Assembly: GCA_964448135.1 (NCBI GenBank)
Contig: CAYUVH010000007.1
Location: 258,177 to 322,176, forward strand
Direction of reading: 5' to 3'
Length of the DNA stretch: 64,000 nucleotides
Source of the DNA: CAYUVH01 sp964448135
GTDB taxonomy: Bacteria > Verrucomicrobiota > Verrucomicrobiia > Limisphaerales > UBA8199
Below the pieces are notes generated by a model that was not told the origin of the DNA, did not search any database, and saw only the letters and a list, made by a program, of their open reading frames with translations. A program made the position numbers and the translations under genes. Below, piece by piece: positions 60,798-64,000 of the stretch (within the stretch, counting starts at the first letter, position 1; every line of letters begins with the position of its first letter).

Positions 60798-61582
60798 ATC
60801 CCCAAATCCGTAAATATCTTCTCCATCATCCTCCGCACCGCCCGCCCGCTGGCATTCGGCGGTCCGGTCATTCGCCCCGCAAAAAAATATCTTCGCTTCC
60901 CCGTATCCAGGCAGCCCACGAACCATCCCAGCCTCGCAATATCCGCTTTTACGTCCCCGCCCGTTCCCGTCTTTCCATATAATGATCGCCCCTGCGCGTC
61001 GCGACTGAGCAGCATCAATTCCCGCGTGATGCTCTGCGCCCGTTGGCTTACCGGCAGGCTCCCCGCCCACAACCGTCTCAGCAGCTTCACCTGCTCATCC
61101 GCCGAAACCTTCAACGTGCTCTCCAGCCAGAAATCTGTGATCCCGCCGGAAATGTCGCAATTCCCATAATCCAACTTCTTTACGTAATTCGACATCCGCT
61201 CCGCTCCCACCCGGCTCGCCATCTCCTGGTAAAACCACACCACCGAATTCGAGAACGCGCTGCTCAGCGTCTGATCCTTGTTCCACGCCGGAGCCCAGCG
61301 CGTCACGCCATCCCATTTCAGTGCAAAATCCGGTCCCGAGGCCACTCCCGTATCCAGCGCGATCAACGAATTCGGAATCTTGAAAGTCGAGCACGGCGAA
61401 TAACGCTCCGCGCAACCCTCCGGGTTGTAACGCGAGTAAACCTGCGCCTGCTCGTCAAAAAGCACAAAACAGCCCTCGCGCCCGCCAAAATACCGGGCGA
61501 GATCAAGATTGGTGGCCAACGCAGCCCAACCCGGCTCCACCGCCTCAAGCAGCACAAAAACAATCAGCATTAATCGGCGCAT
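60794..61582 (-). CDS. Class D (OXA-type) beta-lactamase
   Basis: 262 residues from ATG at 61582, a normal OXA length. Serine beta-lactamase: STFK at 65-68 (S65 nucleophile, K68 to be carbamylated), SVV at 113-115, YGN at 139-141, WLES from W152 and KTG at 204-206. All class D boxes are present in order. The N-terminal region RRLMLIVFVLLEAVEPGWAA gives a signal peptide, so it acts in the periplasm on penicillins or related beta-lactams. The BlaR-type sensor relative is excluded by the lack of membrane helices. No mobile element flanks it. The next gene overlaps its stop. Confidence 0.9.
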   Translation of the reverse strand: MRRLMLIVFVLLEAVEPGWAALATNLDLARYFGGREGCFVLFDEQAQVYSRYNPEGCAERYSPCSTFKIPNSLIALDTGVASGPDFALKWDGVTRWAPAWNKDQTLSSAFSNSVVWFYQEMASRVGAERMSNYVKKLDYGNCDISGGITDFWLESTLKVSADEQVKLLRRLWAGSLPVSQRAQSITRELMLLSRDAQGRSLYGKTGTGGDVKADIARLGWFVGCLDTGKRRYFFAGRMTGPPNASGRAVRRMMEKIFTDLGI

Positions 61583-61803
61583 ATCTAAATCAAAACACAA
61601 GATTCGTTGGCTTTCTGCGTAAATAGCCTCGCCACTCTCATTAACACCGCACTTCAGTGCGGTGGTTGCCCGGCCCCGAATCATTTGAAACCGTTTCAAC
61701 GGTTTACTCCACCGTCGCCACTGTCAGCCGTCTCCGGTAATCCCTACCTTCGGCCCCCTGCCAGCGCCCCCAACATCATCGAGTTATCCATTTTTTCGCA
61801 TCG

Positions 61804-62331
61804 CTATTTGTTCGTGACCGCGTACACAAACACCTCAGGCGCCTCCCCTCCACCCGCCTTGAGTCTCCAGACATTCGTGGCGTCCACATCATGAAACCAG
61901 GACACCAAATAGCCAAAGCGCCCCCGCAAGCCAATCCGGATCTCCAACCCTCGCTGCCACAATCTCATGTCGTCGGGTCTCAATCGCTTTATAGCTGCGG
62001 AAACGGACGGATCATTGACGGGAAGAAAGATGCACTCATTCGTCCCGATTGGATGTGCGCGAATCACATCCCTGCAAGCGGAGGAAAACTGCTCATAATA
62101 GGCCTGGTCGCGGTCAATAAACTTCAAATAACCCCACTTCAACATTTCCGGCAGTAGCCCCGCAGCGGCCGCCGGCAATAAAAATATGACTGCGAGTAAC
62201 AGCATCAGCCTCCTCTTTGCCGAAAACCGCTCCCGCGCCCAACTCGAAAGCAGCATCGCGGCAAATGGCGCGGCCAGCAACATGAAGAACGCCATCAAAA
62301 GACCGAAACCTTGCAATCGCTCCCAAATCAT
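61804..62331 (-). CDS. Hypothetical membrane protein, two helices
   Basis: 175 residues. Two N-terminal helices (about 8-28, GLLMAFFMLLAAPFAAMLL, and 43-62, LMLLLAVIFLLPAAAAGL) with a basic loop between them (WARERFSAKRR), then a periplasmic-type domain of about 110 residues with two Cys (SSACRDVI, TNECIFLP) that could form a disulfide. No family was recognised. It lies upstream of the beta-lactamase pair on the same strand with a 221-base gap, so co-transcription is uncertain. Confidence 0.68.
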   Translation of the reverse strand: MIWERLQGFGLLMAFFMLLAAPFAAMLLSSWARERFSAKRRLMLLLAVIFLLPAAAAGLLPEMLKWGYLKFIDRDQAYYEQFSSACRDVIRAHPIGTNECIFLPVNDPSVSAAIKRLRPDDMRLWQRGLEIRIGLRGRFGYLVSWFHDVDATNVWRLKAGGGEAPEVFVYAVTNK

Positions 62332-62823
62332 CGCGGCTTCCTTTCAACTCGCCCCATTACCCAAATCCCATCCTTCCCATCCTCGCGCATTATAGTCACT
62401 GCACTAAACAGGACCAGCCGTATTCACCCCGAACCTGTACCAACGCCGCCACATCCATTGCTCATTACCGGTCGCGGGCAAACTCAGTCACTCAGCTGGC
62501 ATCAACGGCGCGTTAGTCCCAAAGGGACGGAAGGCAATAGCCCGGCGATTCATCGCTGGGTTTGCCGCCATTTTTTATTGGCAAGTCCTGGAGGGACGAA
62601 AGAAAACCGCCCAATTCTTGGAATTTGGCCATTTTGCTGCGTCTGCCCTGACCCCGCACCGTGTCCGTACCGGCGCTGCCACTCATCCAGTTGAAATCGG
62701 GCTCCCACCGGCCCAAACAATATTTTTAACTTGGACAGCCGTTGTCCAGGTGGCCCCCTTAAAGTCTTCGCGGAAAAGGAGGCGGGAGCCGCGAGTTCCT
62801 GCCTCAAACTGGAGTACATAATC
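62332..62823. repeat. Gene-free stretch with a double hairpin repeat
   Basis: The hairpin GTCCC-AAA-GGGAC (62516-62528) is followed by GGCAATAGCCCGGCGA-TTCA-TCGCTGGGTTTGCC (62533-62566). Related to the pair at 60173-60232. It probably also holds the promoter of the following gene; no other element was recognised. Confidence 0.6.
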
Positions 62824-63708
62824 ATGAACCTTGCTGCCGTTCTGCCACCCGTTGCCTCACCTGCCAGTCTACCCCTGCCTCCGCAAACCACTGCGGTCTC
62901 GCCCCCATTCGAAAATCAAAAATCGAAAATCGAAAATCCCCCGCGCCCCCCGCTCATTTCCCGCCTTCCCCGCGACCTCCGCAATCACCTGGGCTCTCGC
63001 CTCTTGGCAGGCCAGCCCGCCTCCGTCATCCTCAAATGGCTCAATCAATCCGACGACGTGGTTGACTTCCTCAACCGCGACCACGCTGGCCATCCCCTCA
63101 CCGAACCGGACCTCGCCGAATGGCAGGCCGCCGCTTACCCGCAGTGGCTCGCCGATCAGCAAGCCTGCGATGTCGCCCGCGAACTCGCCGAGCAGTCCGC
63201 GGCGCTGTCCGGCGCCGCGGACGAAAATTTCGTCAGCGATTGCCTCGCCACCCTGCTCGCCACCGAACTGGCCCGCTGCGCCAAATCCCTTCTCGCCGAC
63301 GCCCCCACGCCCGCCGACCGCTGGCAACGTCTCCAGGAACTCCTCCGTTCCCTCTCCCGCCTCCGCCACCACGATCACCAGGCGCTCCATACCCAAATCC
63401 AACGCGAACGCTGGCAGGACCACCAGGACCGTCTCCAAATCGAGGACGACGCGCGCCGGGAGAAAAAGCGTAAGAACGATGCCCTTGACCTGGTCCTTGC
63501 GAAGCAATCGGAGCCCGTCTTGGCCAATGCCTTTGGCGGCGGGGATAAAGGCGCTCTACTGGCCGAGCTGATCAACGCTATCAGACACGATCTCCCCTTG
63601 CCGCAGCCACTCCCGCCCAAACGCGCTCCCAAACGCAGGTCCCCCCATCCGGGTAAATCCGGCCAACTCCGGGTAAATCCGGGTAAATCCGGCGAAAAAA
63701 ATTCTTGA
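62824..63708 (+). CDS. DUF3486-like protein, first of a tandem pair
   Basis: 294 residues from ATG at 62824. The core (about 45-115, LISRLPRDLRNHLGSRLLAGQPASVILKWLN and TEPDLAEWQAAAYPQWLADQ) resembles Mu gp27-like (DUF3486) helical proteins, which guide phage DNA work; the role outside phages is unknown. The N-terminal part contains FENQKSKIENPP, encoded by an AT-rich repeat, and the C-terminus NPGKSGEKNS by GGGTAAATCC units. A paralogue starts 12 bases later. No phage genes adjoin. Several similar proteins are known in verrucomicrobial genomes without assigned function. Confidence 0.68.
   Translation: MNLAAVLPPVASPASLPLPPQTTAVSPPFENQKSKIENPPRPPLISRLPRDLRNHLGSRLLAGQPASVILKWLNQSDDVVDFLNRDHAGHPLTEPDLAEWQAAAYPQWLADQQACDVARELAEQSAALSGAADENFVSDCLATLLATELARCAKSLLADAPTPADRWQRLQELLRSLSRLRHHDHQALHTQIQRERWQDHQDRLQIEDDARREKKRKNDALDLVLAKQSEPVLANAFGGGDKGALLAELINAIRHDLPLPQPLPPKRAPKRRSPHPGKSGQLRVNPGKSGEKNS
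62908..62942. repeat. AAATCGAAAATC units inside the DUF3486-like gene
   Basis: Tandem AAAATCGAAAATC units, AT-rich in a GC-rich gene, encoding ENQKSKIEN in frame. Confidence 0.6.
63647..63693. repeat. GGGTAAATCC tandem units at the 3' end of the first DUF3486-like gene
   Basis: CCGGGTAAATCCGG occurs three times in 47 bases, with one interruption, and encodes the tail PGKSGQLRVNPGKSG. Confidence 0.65.
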
Positions 63709-63720
63709 ACCAAACCTCCT

Positions 63721-64000
63721 ATGAACACCCGCATCGGCAAAATCGCTCGTCTCCCTCACCCCCTCCGTAACGAAGTCAACCGCCGCCTCCACGACGGCGA
63801 GCGGGCTCAAGACCTCCTTGCCTGGCTCAACTCCCTCCCCGAAGTCCAGGCCATCTTGTCCCGCCTCTTCGCCGGCAAACCCATCCGCCCCCAAAACCTC
63901 TCCGACTGGAAAAAAGGCGGCTACCGCGACTGGCTCCTCCAACCAGAGTCCCTCTCCTCCCCTCCTAATCCTAATCCTAATCTTGATCTTAATCCTAATC
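63721..64000 (+). CDS. DUF3486-like protein, second of the tandem pair (3' partial)
   Basis: Runs past the end of the window; 93 residues visible. It opens MNTRIGKIARLPHPLRNEV, then HDGERAQDLLAWLNSLP, PIRPQNLSDWKKGGYRDW. This matches the order LP..LR..V/L..RL..G...LL.WLN...L..W of the preceding gene, so the two are paralogues. The visible end encodes Pro-Asn repeats from a CCTAAT hexamer array (63965-64000), so the tail length may vary between strains. Start 12 bases after the preceding stop suggests one transcript. Confidence 0.65.
   Translation, partial: MNTRIGKIARLPHPLRNEVNRRLHDGERAQDLLAWLNSLPEVQAILSRLFAGKPIRPQNLSDWKKGGYRDWLLQPESLSSPPNPNPNLDLNPN

Noticed and set aside
60173..62566. A composite transposon carrying the beta-lactamase
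   Set aside because: The flanking hairpins are short REP-like repeats, and no transposase or target duplication is seen next to the gene.
62824..64000. A prophage remnant, from the Mu gp27-like similarity
   Set aside because: No portal, terminase, capsid, tail or integrase gene is visible in the window.
1..64000. tRNA, rRNA or riboswitch genes
   Set aside because: None was recognised on either strand by eye; a covariance-model search would be needed to exclude small RNAs.

Overview
The window is a GC-rich, gene-dense bacterial chromosome segment, most likely from the phylum Verrucomicrobiota, perhaps the Pedosphaera/Limisphaera side. That placement is an inference. It rests on a type I sulfatase, a DUF1552 planctomycete/verrucomicrobial protein, very large secreted LamG/Ig/cadherin-type proteins with the C-terminal 'YRI/FYRA' tail module, an Mla/Pqi-type lipid operon with a STAS-fused permease, and many kinds of short dispersed intergenic repeats. 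No rRNA, tRNA, CRISPR array or prophage was recognised.

Layout. 1-11.6 kb: a truncated GT39-like membrane protein, a soluble lytic transglycosylase, a giant SpoIID-domain secreted protein, a GH63-type glucosidase coupled to a possible Cys/His hydrolase, and several unknowns. 11.7-20.8 kb: an envelope-lipid block (MlaE-MlaF-MlaD-PqiC-like lipoprotein, sulfotransferase, LPG-synthase-type flippase, MsbA-like ABC exporter, phospholipase D-like protein). 20.9-27.3 kb: a lipoprotein, a phosphate-selective-type porin and an RND pump. 27.4-38.3 kb: a sulfur/molybdenum block with a molybdenum sulfite dehydrogenase and dihaem cytochrome c, a sulfatase, a LarA-family racemase, a two-subunit UxaA/SuyAB-type lyase, a ModF-like tandem ABC ATPase and a beta-propeller phosphoesterase. 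38.3-42.9 kb: an MdtAB-like RND pump. 43-47.5 kb: a small minus-strand operon (MBOAT acyltransferase, two small membrane proteins, DUF2071, TIGR01777 epimerase). 48.2-51.2 kb: an NCS1 nucleobase permease with a class III aminotransferase. 52-55.8 kb: a giant LamG/Ig/deacetylase-like protein. 56-58 kb: clpP-clpX. 58-58.7 kb: a REP-associated tyrosine transposase framed by its REP repeats. 58.7-64 kb: a DUF1552 protein, a class D beta-lactamase coupled to a small gene, a membrane protein, and two tandem paralogues of a repeat-rich DUF3486-like family; the second runs off the end.

How it works together. The clearest testable pathway is sulfonate use: the SuyAB-like lyase would release sulfite from sulfolactate, the LarA homologue could racemise the substrate, the Mo-dependent sulfite dehydrogenase would oxidise sulfite to sulfate, and the ModF-like ATPase fits a molybdenum need. 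The second theme is repeat biology. At least eight families of short repeats lie between genes. Some supply stop codons, some act as terminators, and some have entered coding sequence in frame, most strikingly the linker between the two ATPase domains of the ModF-like protein.
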